From Botryococcus braunii (Eukaryota; Chlorophyta; Trebouxiophyceae), in contig KV908625.1 in NCBI GenBank assembly GCA_002005505.1, positions 41,632 to 66,631 of the forward strand: a DNA stretch of 25,000 nucleotides, read 5' to 3'. Numbering within the stretch: position 1 is the stretch's first letter; each line of letters begins with the position of its first letter. Of the stretch, positions 1 through 19,100 are shown piece after piece. The position numbers and the translations under genes were made by a program. The notes under the pieces were generated by a model. It was not told the DNA's origin and made no database searches. It worked only from the letters and a program-made list of their open reading frames with translations.

Positions 1-5779
<5,779 letters not shown>

Positions 5780-6390
5780 TTGAAGCATTCAAACCCCTTG
5801 CGAGTTTTCACCCAAAAGTGGAATTCTTTGGAGAGTTTCTGAAGCGCGAAGCCTGAAGACAGTGATCGGCTCGCGCCATCTGCTGCTGCAAAGTCATGTG
5901 TGAAGTGCTGCAGGACCGTGCTGGAGAAGTTTGCACCGAACAAGCAGGCATCGTCTGTGCCATAAGGCCATACCACGTGTCTTTACGAGGGGCTTTCAGC
6001 ATTCGGTGCTCATGTCGTGCCAGACACGCATTGCGTTCCTGACAGACTACCTGATGTTTCTGAAGTGATCCCCGCTCTGGTGTGCTTTGCGGTCCAAGTC
6101 CGGATTCCGAGGGGAGCGTTTCTCAGTTCTGACTTGTGTGGATTAGTTGTTCTCAACGTGGCTTGCTTTCGGTACAAGTGGTCGGCTGGATGACGTTCGG
6201 TCAGCTGAGCATAAGTGCAGGGTCACCGAAGCTGCGGGGAGTCGCTGTGCATTGTTACTGGAGGAGGGATAGAATGTTCTACACGTGGAGTGGTTGAAAT
6301 GACAGGACAACCACCCCATCAGACATAGAATGAAGGAGGAAAGGAAGATGGGTTCGAGAGCCCTGAACTCCCACCCAGATACTCCTAGCA
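5780..6390. other. PWD 3' flank, no gene seen
   Basis: This is presumably the 3' UTR and downstream flank of PWD. I saw no conserved protein motif, tRNA or repeat in it. An open + strand stretch around 5865-6040 has no ATG-linked or family support. Confidence 0.6.
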
Positions 6391-6436
6391 GTTTAGGGGT
6401 TTAAGGGGTTTAAGGTTTAGGGTTTAGGTTTAAACC
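6391..6436. repeat. Degenerate interstitial TTTAGGG-type telomere repeat
   Basis: About six imperfect units sit head to tail: TTTAGGGG, TTTAAGGGG, TTTAAGG, TTTAGGG, TTTAGG and TTTAAACCCC. TTTAGGG is the telomere repeat of most land plants and many green algae. The tract is short and degenerate, so it is an interstitial relic and not a chromosome end. Confidence 0.65.
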
Positions 6437-7636
6437 CCGTGGCTATGACCTTTGTCCACCCTCCTCCCGGTTTGTAACTTGAGGATGGGGCTATCTGGGT
6501 CCAGGATGGTACGAGCCACATGGCTATCCCGAAATGTCCCAAACAACCCAGCGGTAACGAAAGAACCCCAGACCATGCCAGAGGACTGGCTGATGTAGTA
6601 TGGGGATGGGCCACCTTCCAACTCGAACCCTACTCTTGTACCATCTTGTACCATCAAGGTACGAGCATGGCCATCAAGCTTGTTATGACTTCTGGCTAGT
6701 CTGTTGTGGTGGTGGCCATCCTCCTGAGGCCTAGGCAGTGTAGGCCTACTCCGCTTCGGCCGCAACCCTCTGACCCCCCCGGATCCACTGCTGATGCTCG
6801 CTCTTTCAAGAAGCCTTGCACCTATGCCAATGGTTTGTGTAATGGTGGCCAGCTGTATGTCGTGCTCTGCGGTTCATTAAAGTTTGGGCGTTCGGGAGAA
6901 TTTTCCGTCCAAGCAGAAGTACTGTGCTGGGGTGGAGTAACCGACATCCACCATTTCTCATTCAGACAGTCGCAACCAAGGCAGTCCAGATTCCAGGTCC
7001 TGGCAGGTAAAGCTGTAGGCGTTAAAAAGGGAAGTAGATCTTGACCGCAAACCACGTACCCTCCAGCCCGTCACTGCTACCGTGTAAGGTTGTCCTTATT
7101 ATTGCGGGCGGGCAAGCCCAAGAGCTTGTAACGTTGGCAGCCTTGAGCACCGGCACTTTTATCATACACCCTGCTGCACATGCCCTACATGCACACAATA
7201 TGTATACTCAAGGAGAGCAGGCCTTACACATCCACACAAGGCATTCGAGGAATGGGCTAGCCCACGCACGGCACCGCTTGACACAATGTACCTGATACAA
7301 AAGCTTGCAGACTCGACCCTGGCAGGGCTTGATGTTAAAGCAGTTGCGATGTATGTCCTATGGACAGGGCTTGAACATGGCTGCACTCTCCAAGGGAGGG
7401 GCTGGACGGGTCATATGACCCCAAGTAGGTTGCAGTTCTCAGATAGGGCAGGTGTAGATAGCATATTCCCCTGTACTATCGCACAAAAACAAGGAACTGT
7501 AGGAATCAGAAGTTAGCGAAAGTCACGTGAAAGTCAGTGCACTACGTTTCAAGATCTGGGATTGGACAAAGTTTGAAAAGAGGGTGGGGGACCCCCAGGC
7601 AGGGAGACATTACGGGAAAGTCACCAAAAGGCATTT
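6437..7636. other. Intergenic stretch, no supported gene
   Basis: Only short open frames occur here. A - strand frame at 6430-6765 is open for about 110 codons but has no motif I trust. A G-rich run lies near 7586-7592. Confidence 0.5.
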
Positions 7637-7800
7637 TATTTCAAGGCTAGGACGTTGATGCCTTCATCGTACGATTCAATCACGTTTCTAGATTCCATTC
7701 TTACATTGGCATCAAGCCTCTGCAAGGTTCGACTGATCCTGCGTCCTTGAGGACCCTCAACATGTTTTTGTTGCCTCCTGTCTTTTACTGCTTTTAAAGG
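7636..7800 (-). CDS. Possible terminal exon of an unresolved gene
   Basis: A - strand frame ending in TAA at 7636-7638 reads with a protein-like composition (for example RRISRTLQRLDANV and ESYDEGINVLALK). Upstream it runs into the (CA)n repeat, where any true exon must stop; a 5' border near 7800 is a guess. No family recognised. Other - strand open stretches around 8250-8470 and 8611-8760 could be further exons, but I could not connect them in phase. It may equally be a chance open frame. Confidence 0.2.
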   Translation of the reverse strand, partial: PLKAVKDRRQQKHVEGPQGRRISRTLQRLDANVRMESRNVIESYDEGINVLALK

Positions 7801-7828
7801 CTCTGATACCAGCACACTGACATGCGAG

Positions 7829-7945
<117 letters not shown>

Positions 7946-8070
7946 CGCGCGTCCGTGCGCCAGTACACTGCTATACACTCCACGTCGGAGGTTTTAAGTG
8001 TCCATTTATCAGTTACTTCTATAAACTAGGCCCCAAATATGCTGCGTAGGTCTGTGCACATGGAGGGTCG

Positions 8071-8071
<1 letters not shown>

Positions 8072-8168
<97 letters not shown>

Positions 8169-8189
8169 TGGGGCGGGGGGGGGGGGGGA
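8072..8189. repeat. (TG)n microsatellite with G-run
   Basis: About 47 TG dinucleotides (8072-8166) are followed by a G-rich stretch with a pure run of about 12 G ending near 8188. It is complementary to the (CA)n run 128 bp upstream on the same strand. Confidence 0.98.
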
Positions 8190-8550
8190 GGGCAGCCGAC
8201 TGTACAATAATATGCCGTCCGTGTGGGTACAAAACAAAGCACGAACACACTAGTAATTTTCATTTTGCTGAGCAAACCGTGGATTTGCCATACGCACACC
8301 CTTAAAGACATCCCATATTGTACGGTTCATATGACCCCAACACACCACAGCCTCCTGTCTGCATGTAATGGGACCTTCTGTGGTATGGTGCTGGCCACAT
8401 CTGCCATTAGGGGCCCCACCCAAACTTTCAGTTACAGGTACGGAAGTGCCACCATTAACATTATATATTAAATCATATAAATTCATTACACTGGATGTTG
8501 TGGGGGTGGGGGTGGGGGCAGTTTTTGGGGTATGCAGATAAGGTAGACGT

Positions 8551-8596
8551 TTTTCTTTTTCTTTTTTCTTTTTTTTTTTTTTTTGGGGGGGGGGGT
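8551..8596. repeat. Poly-T tract joined to a G-run
   Basis: T-rich sequence with scattered C passes directly into a pure T run and then about 11 G. It is one of several places in the window where two long homopolymers abut. Confidence 0.9.
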
Positions 8597-8968
8597 GTGT
8601 GAAAGTAGGTCTACACATGCGCCATTCTCTTTCTGGGTTTTGGGGGTTTATATATCAGGCAACTGCCGGGAGTAGTGTGGTGAGAGTCAGGGCTCTCGCC
8701 CCCATCTTCCTTGTCCAAAGCACGAACGAGAGTGCAGTTCTGTAAAACGACCATTTTTAGTACATTGTACTGCAGACTAAAGCCAGCCACTTGAAAGTAC
8801 GATTGAAATTCCCAATTTTTATCCATCACACTATCAAGCCATATGGAATGCACTATAAAGGCTGAAATAAAGATTATCTGATAATACTGCGCGTGCAAGC
8901 CCGACTTATACTACTCATTTCCCCAATATTCAGTTGGCTATCACCCTGATGTAACAGCTAGGCGAAGA

Positions 8969-11000
8969 ATGGCTGCCACAACTCGATCTGCGAGCGGGAA
9001 CGGAAGTAAAGAGCCTAAATGTGCGTCCTGTAAGTATTTAAACCTTTTGTTTGATGGCAGACAGTGTCCGACGTCTGGGTCTGGGTACAGATTCGAGGTT
9101 CACGCAACAAGAGCTTCCAGCTTGCAAGCCACTTTTGACCCCAAGCCTGGTAGGTTTTCCTACTGAAAGAGATGATGTTTGGCTTGCTTCAATTTGAGAC
9201 TGATATCGTTGGCATGCAGGTAGTCATTGTGTTTGCGGTTGTTGCAACGGTCTTCATCCCGATTGGGGCAGTTTGCCTCGCAGCTTCTTTTTCGGTAAGT
9301 TCCACCGACAAAAGGTAAATTTCATAATTTTTGGAGCAAATTACAGGGGACTGGTAGTCTTGGGCAGGTGGTTGAAGTGGTTCAAAGGTATGACGACATC
9401 TGCATACAAGGTTCCACAAATACTGAAAGGGAAGACTACCTACAGCGGGTACTGAGCCTTTTGCACTCCTGAAATATGAATTTCATTCTATTCTGATTAA
9501 AATCAAAGATTTGGCGGTTCTGATGTAGTATACGTGCATCTGTAGATGGAAGGCAGTGGGCTCACCTGTTCCATCACTTTCAAAACCCAGATTAACATGA
9601 AAGCCCCAATTTTTGTTTATTATCAACTTGATAATTTCTTTCAAAATCACAGAAGGTGCGCCCTGGCTTGGGTCAATTGCCTCGATTATGCATGGAATAG
9701 GTTTGACCAGGTGTAAGGAGAGTGAGACCTAGTCCGCTGAATTTGCCCTGCACAATTCAAAACAGAAGCCAGAAACAGCGTACAGATTACATGTTGTATA
9801 TGGGGTGAAAGATACGTTAAGAGCCGCAATGACCAACAGCTGCGGGGCGAGACTGTAACAAATCTGGACAGCTGTGAGCCACAAGCCTACCTTGGTGGAG
9901 ATCACAGCAAACCTATTAGTCCATGCGGGCTAGTCAGTTGGAGCTTTTTCAATGATACATACGGGGTAAGAAAAGTCTGTCTGGGTTGCATGTGGGCAGC
10001 ATGACATGGGTTGTGGCATGACTGTGGTACATTCTTGAAGCTAACAATTAATTTCTTCAGCCCTCAGAATATCTGTGTTGTTCATGTGCCATGCCATTCG
10101 CCTGATGCAGAGTGTGACACCCGACACACGTCTACTGAGGCTTGTGCGCCTTTGACACCAGCTCATGGGTTATCGTTGGACGTCCTTCGAAATGATACCA
10201 AAAGTTCATCTTCAACATGTGTTCTGCCTGCCAAGCTGTCACGGTCTCGCTGCACGGAGTGGTCAAATATTTACACAACAGGCCAATGCTCTTGTGCAGT
10301 TGACCAGATTTAGCGAACCTCTTCCCATTGAGGAAAAGGGTATTGCTTGGAAAGCGGACAAGGAGAAAAAGTTCGCCAGCGTTCTGAGTACAAATTTTAA
10401 TACCGATCCAGCTCTAAGAGGTGGGGGTACAATCACGGGACCTTTGGATGAAGATGAACACTACATAGTGTGGATGAGAACAGCACCGATGCCATCCTTC
10501 AGGAAACTTTGGGGCAGGATTGGAGAAGATATTGCAGCAGGCACTGATCTCACACTAACGGTGCAAAACAGGTAACAATGGAAAAATATCAGTCTAGCCC
10601 CTGTCATCACCTTTGCTAACACAACTGACATGTTGCTGCTGCACATTTCATGGGCGGCTTCAAGTGTATCATCTCACATGACCTCATCACTTAAGAAACC
10701 TGCATGTGCTTTGGAAATAGTATCGAAAGAATTTCATAAGTCCATGACTTAGAAAGGCTCCACACACCTCATTTGGATCATTGATCGAAGTGTACGGCAC
10801 CATTAGTTATATGCACCACCCGACCTCATGAGGGCAATGCAAACACTCTTTAGCGGCCCTTTTGCTAGAACACATGTGCAACATGTTCATCAGTACTAAG
10901 GGCATGTGCGAGTGTACAATTTCATCATGGGACTTATGGCCTGATGCCAGAAGAACATAACCATTCCACAGCCGAACTCACCCACTGTGAAGAAAATAGT

Positions 11001-11081
<81 letters not shown>

Positions 11082-11391
11082 GTACATTCAATACAAGCAG
11101 TCTGCTCATCACGGTCTTCATTCCCTGACCAAATCCTCCTGGAGGTAGAGAAGCAAGCACGCTTGCAATCGCAGGTACAACACATATCGATTTGATGGCA
11201 GGAAGGCATTTGTTCTGTCCACAATGTCGTGGATGGGAGGCCGCAACGATTTTTTGGGTATTGCATATCTTACAGTGGGAAGTGCAAGCCTTCTATTTGG
11301 TCTCGTATTCTTTGTGTTACATTGGCAGTTCCCACGACCTTTGGGTGACATCAGCAGGCTTTCCTGGAACAAGAGAACGGCTCAACAGTAG
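8969..11391 (+). CDS. ALIS: CDC50/LEM3-family flippase beta subunit (ALA-interacting subunit), complete
   Basis: Eight exons join in phase: 8969-9029, 9091-9149, 9220-9294, 9368-9448, 9546-9655, 9812-9965, 10300-10571 and 11175-11391 (1,029 nt, 342 residues, TAG at 11389-11391). CDC50 proteins chaperone P4-ATPases out of the ER and form the flippase that moves phospholipids to the cytosolic leaflet. Conserved blocks appear in order: [15 protein letters not shown]; a first membrane segment at residues 41-65 containing [137 protein letters not shown] second membrane segment (297-321) and a short tail follow. NDT at 176-178 is a likely glycosylation site in the large lumenal loop. Cysteines of this loop are present. 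Length matches plant ALIS proteins (about 350). The ATG at 8969 is the only in-frame start before FTQQEL. Exon 2 could instead begin at 9061 (30 nt longer, same frame). Confidence 0.93.
10999..11078. repeat. (TC)n(TG)n compound microsatellite in ALIS intron 7
   Basis: About 12 TC dinucleotides pass directly into about 28 TG dinucleotides, inside the 603-bp intron between ALIS exons 7 and 8. Intron sequence on both sides shows no coding motif. Confidence 0.96.
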
Positions 11392-11642
11392 CCCTTTCGG
11401 AAAGCTAGGATGCACCTTGTTCACGCGGGGAATGATGAACGTTCAGCCTTACAATTTAGTAGCCTGCTCCTTTAAAAACACAGAGGACCCATAACTCTAG
11501 AGGCTTCCAGAGGGGATTACTACAACATCATCAACTTCTGCTCAAGCAACCTGTCAGCTTCCAATCTGCTATAATGCACTCTACAACAAGGAACCAGAAA
11601 TATACATTTATCACACTGCAACTTGACTCACACTCCTTTCCC
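11392..11642. other. Convergent 3' intergenic spacer
   Basis: 251 bp separate the ALIS stop codon from the stop codon of the - strand coiled-coil gene. The 3' UTRs of the two genes must lie close together or overlap here. I saw no further element. Confidence 0.6.
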
Positions 11643-14600
11643 CTAGGACTGTTGGACGGGATTAATCCTTTCACGTTTGCGCCTCCACCATCTAGATTTT
11701 GTTTGCGGTGGACAAATGATGGCAGACGGCAACGTCTGCATCTGGTCCTTGAACAAGCAGTTGATGTAAACATGTGTTTCTTCTACCTCCTCGATGGGGG
11801 CATTTGGCTTTGTTTGGGGGTTCATGGGCTCTGGAAGGGCAGAGGCGAGATGAAAAGCGTTCAGGTCCAAGGGTTGCCTGCACATGTTTTGACAGGCAAT
11901 GTCAGTTGAGACTTCCGTTCAGGATCAAACCAGTAAACCAGCAAAGAAGTTTGGTAGGCAGTACCTCAAATCGGTTGTGGAGGCCTTTGCTTCAGATATC
12001 GGCTTCCTGATCCCGGATGGGGTATGTTGAATACTTACATTTGCGCTGATATTTTCCTGACCATCAAACCACGATGCCCTGTAAGCACCCCTGTCGCTCA
12101 TGGCTGCAAGTGGTGAACCCAATGTAGGTCTTTGAAATCCGTTGCTGTGGTCTACCACATGACTACGAAGGGTTCGGGATTGTGGAGGGCTGGAGGACGA
12201 TGATTCGTCCAACATACTCTTTGTAGATGCACTTGACTGGAGGTCCATCCCTGATGATGCCGGAGGCGAGATCACACAGAAAGGTTCGCCAGACAGTGTA
12301 GAAAGTGGGGTTATTTGAATATCTTCCTGTTTGAGGCTGTTTGATCCATTACAGGCTGAAGTGGTCTGAGAATAATCTGCCACCACGATACCTGACAAAG
12401 GACTGGGCACCTGATACCCGCATGCATCTGTGACGGATGTGGCATGGCACTCTGGTCCACTGCAAGATGGACCTCTCTGGTCTGAACTCCCTGCGGAATA
12501 AATGAATGCATTTGTAACAGTTATATATATATTTACAGCTATCAGTGATAGGTGAACTGTCGACAAACGCGTGTATGCAAAAGGCATGTTCGCGTGCATG
12601 CACGCACGCACGCACACACGCACACACACACACACACACACGCACACACAGAGCGAGAAAGAGACAGGCAGGCAGGCAATCAAACCTCACTCCCTCCGAC
12701 CTGTTCACCCTGTGAGATTGATCAACGAGTCGTTGAACACGGCCACTCCTCATCCCTTTTCTCCATGACCCGGGCCAAAGACTTGCTAACCTCTAGGTTA
12801 GGGGTGTCTGTGTACATGTGAGCAACAGAAGAAAAGTGCCAATTGAGACTTGAAGCATGCTGCACGGAACAGCTGCATCCTGCAGTTATCAGCTGTTGTA
12901 GAGGAGGCCAGCTGACGCCAGCTTTGCATATTTAACTAACAAACATTCAGTGCTGAAGCCAACTTACTTCCTCTACCACAGATGCATTCAGCTCCAACAT
13001 CCCACTTTCTCACCTCCCAACCAAATTGCTTCCAGAATAATGTTACCCTGTTTACAATTAGAACTAGAAACAGCACGACTGGAGATTTGTATGCCTGCTT
13101 CCTGCTTTGCCAGATTATAGAAATGTTCCATCCCAAATTGCATGACTGATGATCCAACAGCTATGTGATGTACTAGACTAACAGTCATTTGGCAAGAGAA
13201 CTCCCTTTTATGTATATAAGATCAATAAAAGACTTGTTGTGAGCTGCAGCGGAGATTCAATGAATCCATAATTTCACCAAAAATCAAAAGTTACGCAATG
13301 TTTCCGTCCCTGACCCTGTTTGATCAGTGATTTTTCCACCGGAGGACAGAATCATCTACATAGCACTGGACAAGCGTTTTCTTTTAAATTAGGGGAGTGG
13401 TTGTTCAGGGGAATTACTTTCACACTTCTGCCATGAATGTCTCATAGTTGCGGAACTGGATGCTTTGTTCATCTCCTCCAGGACGTTAATGGAACTGTCT
13501 GGCGGAAGCATGCCTTTCGCAATCTGGCGAAACGCATTCTCCTGGAGATGCAGCCGGCACAAGAGAGTTTCGTATTGTTCCTGCAGGGACTGGAAACCAT
13601 CAGTTCTCTATTCTGGCTCGTTTTCTTTCCCCCTCCAGGACCCCCTGCTCCAAACTGACCACGTAAGTTGACTGTTTAGAAGTGGTGGACGGAAAGGAGA
13701 GACGCATGTACTCCCTGTTTCAAGCCCTAAATGTGCATATCGCCCTGTTAAGACTAAAAGTGATCCATGAGACAGCTTCCATACAAAGTTCTTCTCACCA
13801 TGGTGTGTGCTTGCATCATCGTGTTCATGTGATATATCTCCTCTGCACGTGCCTCAGCCCGAGCCCGGCATCGAGCTTCATGACACAATTCCTTTGCCAG
13901 ATCCCTTAACTGGATACTTATATTGCGTTGAACAGGCAAGTGTATGTCTCTTCTTATCGTCGCCCTTTCCTCCACAGCAGGCTGCAGAGGAAATACAACG
14001 TTGGTAAGCATAGTCTGTGTCCAATTATGTAGGTGTGGAATTTTGATTTATTGTTGTTTCTAGTGCAGGCCAGCGATATGAGCTCCCTCGCTACAGCAAA
14101 TTTCAACTGGTTTTCAAATTTGCCATTAGTTTGCTACGTGCAATTTCATGTGAGGACATCATTAAAAATTTGGTTAAGATTTATCTCTGTGTAAAATTGA
14201 CAATGTCCAACAAGTAATATACCCTATAAGGAAATTCATTGGATTTCCTACATGACCCTATGAATTAGTCAGACTGTTGGCTTTTCTGCATTTTCGTCCA
14301 ATGCAGTTTGCAGTAAAACCTATGGTAGCTGCCTTGATGTAGCCGGGATGAGAATGAGGGTGCGGCAAACCTTCTCATACTTCCCGAAAGAATCACAAGA
14401 ACAGACCACAAGGGCCTCCCATATTACATGCCAGATCTTTCCCTTCACTAGACGCGTTGATAGTCACTGAAGCATGCTTGTTACCTCCATGTGCACATTC
14501 TGCAGTGCCAGAGCTAGGTCTTCGCCCATCTGCTCCTTTTCCTTTTCCATCTCCCGTAACCGAGCATGCGCATCCTATTGCACAAGCAAGATCCACTGTA

Positions 14601-16098
14601 ACATCCATTGGCAGATTCAGATTTCCAAAGCTGCACTGAAATTTTAGAGTTAAATCCAACAAGCCGCTGCAATAGAAACATTTCTGTGAGATGAAACACA
14701 CAGATGAACAGATCAATGCACCAATTCATCTACAGTGAACGCGACTTTTTGCCAGATTTGCAGCAGAACTGTTCCAGTTTCACCTCAGACTCTGCTTTAA
14801 CTGCAGCGAGCTCTATCATTCGATCCTCTGAGAAAGCCTGCAGCTCGGCTAGCATGTCTTGGCAGTCGAGCAGACGGGCCTTGGTACTGGACGTATCCTC
14901 TTGCAGCGCTTCAACCAGTGCTTGCAATCCACATTCTGCGTCTTCCCTTATCTGTCCAACAGCGTTTCCCCATGTCTACGGGGCTGTTCATACGTACTGG
15001 AATTCAACAGATGAGGAATTCAGTTCCCAAAAGATTTACATCATTACAACATGAAACATTTATTATTTAATGTGTGTGTGTGTGTGTGTGTGCGCGCACG
15101 TTTGGGATAATATAGACTACCCAGTTGAGAATGTTCTATTAAAAACAGTCTGTCGGATAATGTGCTTTAAAACTGATTCGGCAGTTACAGCAGTGCTAGT
15201 AGTTCATTGTATTTTGAATCACCTCCAAAGGAGGTGCTGTGCAAAAGCACTGCAACTGAAGTAAAGCGGAAGAAACAGGAAACTCAATTGAGAAGAATGG
15301 AGTAAGACATACTTTTCCCTGGTTTGTTGTTTTCAACCAGGTAAGACAAGCCTTTGATCTTTAGCTTCAGCCTACATACCTTGAGCTCATGCTTTAGCTC
15401 CAGCGTTTGCTTGCAACTGGTCTGTAGCAAACAAGAGAGGCAATTTTCAGATTAAGCTGATTGGGCTCCAAATTTTTGGATATCTCATTGAACAGTTTAT
15501 TCTGGGCAAATTGGGGGGGGGCGGGGGGATACAACAAATTGAACAATGGACTTCACTATTTGTTTCATATTTGAGTATTATTACAAAAGAGCTTAGGAGC
15601 TAATGGGTTTCTGTTCTTCATTTTAACTGGGCAAACAACAAAGTTGACATTTGTGCAGTGGAAGCTATGGACGAGATTCAAGCCAACAGATCTAGCTGTG
15701 GGTAAGTACGCTTAACCTCTCCAAACCGCCAAGGACTTAAGGCTGGGCCATACCTGCCTCCTGGTAAGTTCTTGGAATACGAGGTCATCAGCATGGATTG
15801 ACAAGGTTGTCATCAGTACCTGCACAGTTCATTGGTGGGTACTCCTGGACGCAGGGGAATATCTGAATGTACGTCTCATTAATTCCTAGTACATCTCCTA
15901 CGAAGATGTATTAGCATGTGGGTTCTAACCAGCAAGCCAAATGATAGTACATGTTAAAGAATACTTGCTCGTGAGGAAACATTACATACCTTGCATTTTT
16001 GGTAGCTAAAGAAGCAAGTTGACATGGTGGTTCAAAGACGCCAGCAGTCATTGTTAAGCACATGGTATATCTGATTAACATACCAAATTAGCCCCCCC

Positions 16099-16143
<45 letters not shown>

Positions 16144-19100
16144 AGTAAGAATGCACACACTGTTTTCCACATGGTACTGGTTGCCTTCACAAAGATTGCA
16201 CGATCACTGACAAGAAGGAAAGGAAAGGAATTTTACATCCAGAACCTCTCTGACATTGACAAGAGCCAACGTCAAAGTCGAGGCTTGCACCTGCATGTCT
16301 TCCAACTGTGTTTTGACATCTCGAAGCCATGTCGCATCTGCCAGACTACTGCCAGCTTTCTGCTGTCCACCGTCTGCCACATCCAGTAACTGTGAGTTAA
16401 GTACAAAATTCCCGTGTTGCAGTGATGTGACTTGAGATTCCACCTCTGTGACTCGTGTCCGGGCAATGAACAGATCTTCTTGCAGGTCCTCACAAGTCTT
16501 TGCCCATGCAATGATCTCCTGCCGATGCCGTTCTTCAGCTGATGCGACTGAGTCTCTGCTGCCTTCCTACAGAGTGCAAGAGCCAGCTTACATTGCAAGG
16601 TCTGTATAACAAGCACCCGAGCCTCTCAGCAATTATTCAAAAGGGTATTGTAACTACCAGCCAGTTCTGGCACTGTAAAATGCTGCAACGGTAGAAGAGG
16701 AAATCACATCTCGTGCTCGCACCAGGGTACTCTTCTGTTGTTGGCAGCAGAGGTCCTCGTATGACTTTTGAAGGTCGGCATGTGCCTTCACGAGGTCTTC
16801 ATCGTCAACTTTCAGTTGTTGATGGGAAGAAAGCAGCTGCTCGTACTCGGCCTGTCCAGGAATGCAAAGACCCCAGGTGGTTTGTCATACGGAACATCAC
16901 TATACGTGACAGGTAGGTCACAATAACAGAATGTATAACAGAATTTGAATTTTTAAATTCAAGCAAAGCCCAGGAGCTACCACTGCTAGTTCAGACCACT
17001 AGCAGGGGCCTAAGCTGCCTGCTAGTGGTCCAAACCTGGCTCATGCTCTCAAGTTAATTGATAGATGCAAGACCCTTTCTGTTGCATACCTGCCAATCCT
17101 CGCACAGTGCTTGTGCATCAGAAAGCAGAGCTGAGTGTTCCGTCTGCAGTCTCTTAATAGTGATAGTATGCTGGGCTTCCAATTTCTCCAACAGTACAAG
17201 ATGCCGTTCAAGACAGGCTGAACAGAGGCCTGCCTGATTCTCCACCCTTGAGGCTATGTTTTCATGAGTTACCACACTGTTGGCTGCATGAACCCTTGGA
17301 TTACACTCTACGTCATGTCGCAGCACAGCAGGAGATCCATCTGTCTGTCTACCTGCACCGCTTCGTCCAGATGTCTCAAATTGCGGCTATTATTTTTATT
17401 ACACCAAATTGCAATCTAAAAAAAAAAAAAAAAAAAAAAAAAAACGACGAAGTCCCTTGCCCCCCCCCTCCCCCCCCCAAAAAAAAGGGATAACGTACCG
17501 TCTCTGACCATGGAAATATCCAGAGGTGCTTCCTTTACACAAAAATCTCCACCACCAGCTGTATCTCTTGTAGCTAGCACAGGTTGGTTTATTGGGAAGC
17601 CTGTCCCATCTTGCATAGCCCCAAATATTACATGGCCAGTGCCTGTGCTTGCTTGACAGCCCGAGTTGCTTGCCGCTGGATGCTTGTTTTCAGATGGACC
17701 ACCCTGGGGGAGGTTGGCCCTTAAAATCCAAGACATATCTAGAGACTGATGAACCACGCGCCGTTGCTGACGGACCTTGGAAGATTTCCTGGATAGGCCG
17801 TGCTGCAGCTCCGCACATACCATGGCCTGTTTCACCATTGCTGATCGTGTGGACTCCAACTCTTCGTTCAGTTTCTTAGCACTCTCTTGAGCAGAGCATG
17901 TGCATGTCTGACTATCTGCCAAGGACTCACTCAGGGCAGCGGACACTTCAAGGGCTTTGTCTCGTTGCTCTTTCAAAGAAGTGACCTCTTCCAGGCATTC
18001 TGCAAGCTTGGCCTTGATTTCAGCATGCTGGTCTTTTAGGCTAGTATTGCAGGCTTGAATGCCTTCCGCTTCTGCTTCATCCGAGGCAATCTGCGGAACG
18101 CAATTCTTGTTATCTTATACCATTATGGATCTGGTTCTCATCACCACTAGTGGCCTGAATAAGCATCGGTTTAGTGCTCCGTAGTGTTCAACACCTAATA
18201 CCGATTGTGTCACTCTCCTCACCAAAGAAAAAGAGGGAATGGTCAGAATAAAATGCCATTACAACAGACACGTCACAAATGCAGTACCTTCGCTTTCAGC
18301 TTCTCCACCTCTTCAACGTGACACTCCTTTATATCATTCAGCATTTCCTGCAGAGAAAAAGTAAGTGGCTTTGTACCCACTCGCAAAGGTGCCTTGCCTT
18401 TTTAGGGGCGATGATGCATATGTCACCGTAGGCATCAACTCAAAGACTACCACGAGACAACTGAAATGAGATGCAGGCAGTTCCCTCCTACCTTCAGCAT
18501 TTTATTTTCCTCTGTCAAGTGCTTTTGAGAAAGAGCAACTTGGGCCAGAGCCTGCATAAACCAACAGGAATAAGGAGACTTTACTGAACTGATATGCGGC
18601 CAAGCTTGAGTGTGACCCCAACAATGTGTAACAAGAATGGATGCCTGGACTAGCTAAAGAAACATTGCAGAAAACCACCGTCTGCCGCCCGCCCTCCACC
18701 CCATGCTGCAGATAGTCAAGAGTTCGACAATCTCCCTAGTGGCCTGTATTACAGCTGACCATGCTTCCTGCCATGGTCATGGCCAAGTGCTCCCATTGAG
18801 TCATACCCATTTACAAACGCATTCAGTCAGTAATACATGTGATTTTGGAAAATGAAACAGACAGAATCGGAGGTCCTCAAGTGGGCAGCCCCTACTATGT
18901 TATGATAGTCTCAATATTCCTTACTGCAACATTCCTGAAACACCCTCATCTATCCTCAGGATCAGTTTTTTAACTATATTGCATGTTTAAAAGGCAGTTA
19001 TCACCTGCACATCCGGTTTTGCAGGCCGTCCAACGAGGACACGCAGCCGTTGGATTTCTAATTCAGCATGCACAAGAGCATCTTTCAAGCGGATGTGTTC

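Noticed and set aside
6430..6765. 111-codon - strand frame with a VWGSF motif faintly like a Tc1/mariner transposase
   Set aside because: No DDE residues, terminal inverted repeats or other transposase motifs are visible; the similarity is too short to call.
14393..14729. Two longer - strand frames over 14485-14574
   Set aside because: The third frame gives the clear coiled-coil exon with AG and GT borders in phase; the longer frames are Gly/Cys- or Arg/Lys-rich shadows.
15660..15705. Short + strand stretch ending in a GGTAAGT donor
   Set aside because: It lies in an intron of the - strand gene with no start or partner exon; a chance donor match.
16272..16616. Alternative - strand frame over exon 11 of the coiled-coil gene
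   Set aside because: It overlaps in another phase; the chosen frame has the heptad pattern and phase-matching splice sites.
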